A DNA stretch of 64,000 bases, from NCBI RefSeq assembly GCF_963678635.1, contig NC_087063.1, positions 26,965,649-27,029,648 on the forward strand, in the 5' to 3' direction. Below the pieces are notes generated by a model. The model did not search any database. It was not told the DNA's origin and saw only the letters and a list, made by a program, of their open reading frames with translations. This stretch comes from Symsagittifera roscoffensis (taxonomy: Eukaryota; Xenacoelomorpha; Acoela; Convolutidae). The first letter of the stretch is position 1, and each line of letters opens with the position of its first letter. The translations under genes and the position numbers were made by a program. Positions 63,410-64,000 of this stretch are shown here, in pieces.

Positions 63410-64000
63410 CTAGTCGTTCTCAGCTTGTCTATTCCTGGTATTCTGCACCGCAGCCAGTGCTAACTTGTGTTTTGCGTGATTCTGATTCTTTACTGATTCC
63501 CAAAACAGGGGACAGTCCATTCTAATGTGGCCTTCTTTTTTGCAGAAAAAGCACCTCGCACCTATCTCAATAATCAAGCCACTAAAAAACTCGTGTTCTT
63601 CCATCGGATTCATGTCCTCTGCATCAGGTGTTTATCCCAAACCTTTCATCCCTTGTTTGTAATTTGTGCAATCCGCTACGTGGTGATCTGCCGAGCCACA
63701 ATTCGCACATGACCTTTGTTTGTCCATATCGTCTCCCGGCTTGTACCACGACGACCTATGTTGTTGGCTTCCTCCTTGCAGGTTCCTTTTGTCTGAAAAA
63801 GAGTATTTCTTCGTTTCAATAATGTGTACTCTCTAGACTTCTGTCTCATCTCTTCTGGGGTTGGCCAATTATCCTTCGATAGCGTCTAGTATGTTGCCAA
63901 TATCGTTCCCAAGTCGTCACTTTTCACCCCATCAATGAATATCGAAGCAATGCTAAAGTTTCTCCTATTAAATGATTCCTCTGGATCGCTTCTTCTTTTT
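63410..64000 (-). pseudogene. gag C-terminal part with two intact zinc knuckles, cut by window end
   Basis: Minus strand: capsid end (SIASIFIDGVKSDDLGTILATY, PTPEEMRQKSREYTLLKR; 64000-63790), then zinc knuckle 1 CANCGSADHHVADC (about 63714-63673), a TAA, and zinc knuckle 2 CFFCKKEGHIRMDCP (about 63553-63509) with all four ligands. WYKPGDDMDK precedes knuckle 1, giving Trp where the + copy has TAG. The rest of gag and the 5' LTR lie beyond the window. Confidence 0.8.

Larger units (their letters stand above)
48879..64000 (-). mobile_element. second giant Ty3/gypsy-like element, older, runs off window
   Basis: Minus-strand copy with the same gene order as the + element: gag (window edge), a protease gap, RT, RNase H, linker, integrase, macro domain, coiled coil, SGNH and the unassigned accessory frames, then the 3' UTR, PPT (TCCGGGGAGTA) and LTR (TGTGCCAGTCGG). 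Protein identity to the + element varies from high in integrase and RT to low in accessory linkers, so it belongs to a different subfamily with a different LTR tip. The coding frames are much more broken than in the + copy. Confidence 0.9.

Overview
The window is transposon-dense DNA from an invertebrate animal. Nothing bacterial is visible: there are no operons, CRISPR arrays or rRNA, and the sequence is filled with LTR, non-LTR and Penelope-type retroelements, a satellite array and microsatellites. The host cannot be fixed from sequence alone. The Penelope-like element with a Cys-rich insertion inside its reverse transcriptase, and the reverse transcriptase fused to a PD-(D/E)XK-like nuclease, are types I associate with cnidarians and other aquatic invertebrates; this is a lean, not a proof. 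Only one weak candidate for a host gene (about 4.9-5.8 kb, minus strand) was seen.

Layout. 1-1180: AT-rich DNA, a 200-N gap and CT/TATC microsatellites. 1190-4112: a 29-bp satellite with higher-order structure. 4113-6229: AT-rich DNA, a possible gene fragment and a Penelope terminal-repeat fragment. 6230-30515 (+): a giant Ty3/gypsy-like LTR retroelement of about 24 kb. 30511-34693 (+): a broken CR1-like LINE ending in (CAA)n. 34705-37441 (+): a reverse transcriptase with a C-terminal restriction-like nuclease. 37725-44395 (-): a Penelope-like element with a GIY-YIG domain. A 3048-bp segment spanning the last two is duplicated in tandem (36314-42409) with apparently no change. 44795-48878: a 4.1-kb near-palindrome made of two inverted LTR copies. 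48879-64000 (-): a second, older and more broken giant element of the same superfamily, running off the window in gag.

The giant elements are the main interest. Comparing the two copies suggests this plan: long LTR; gag with coiled coil and two CCHC knuckles; pol = protease, RT, RNase H, linker, DD35E integrase, acidic linker and a macro domain (the stop between integrase and macro domain in the + copy is a Glu codon in the - copy); a short non-coding junction with a candidate splice acceptor; then a third coding region of about 9.9 kb in the position of env. That region holds a helical/coiled-coil N-terminus, an SGNH-hydrolase domain (GDS and DxxH motifs), a second region with SGNH-like GxND and DxxH motifs, and about 1,700 further residues I cannot assign. 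No membrane or fusion glycoprotein features were seen. Both copies are defective: the + copy has roughly a dozen in-frame stops and about eight frameshifts, a DTG to DRG protease change and a deletion of the SGNH nucleophile block; the - copy lacks the protease and has lost integrase residues. Parallel conservation of the unassigned reading frames in two diverged copies argues that they were functional.
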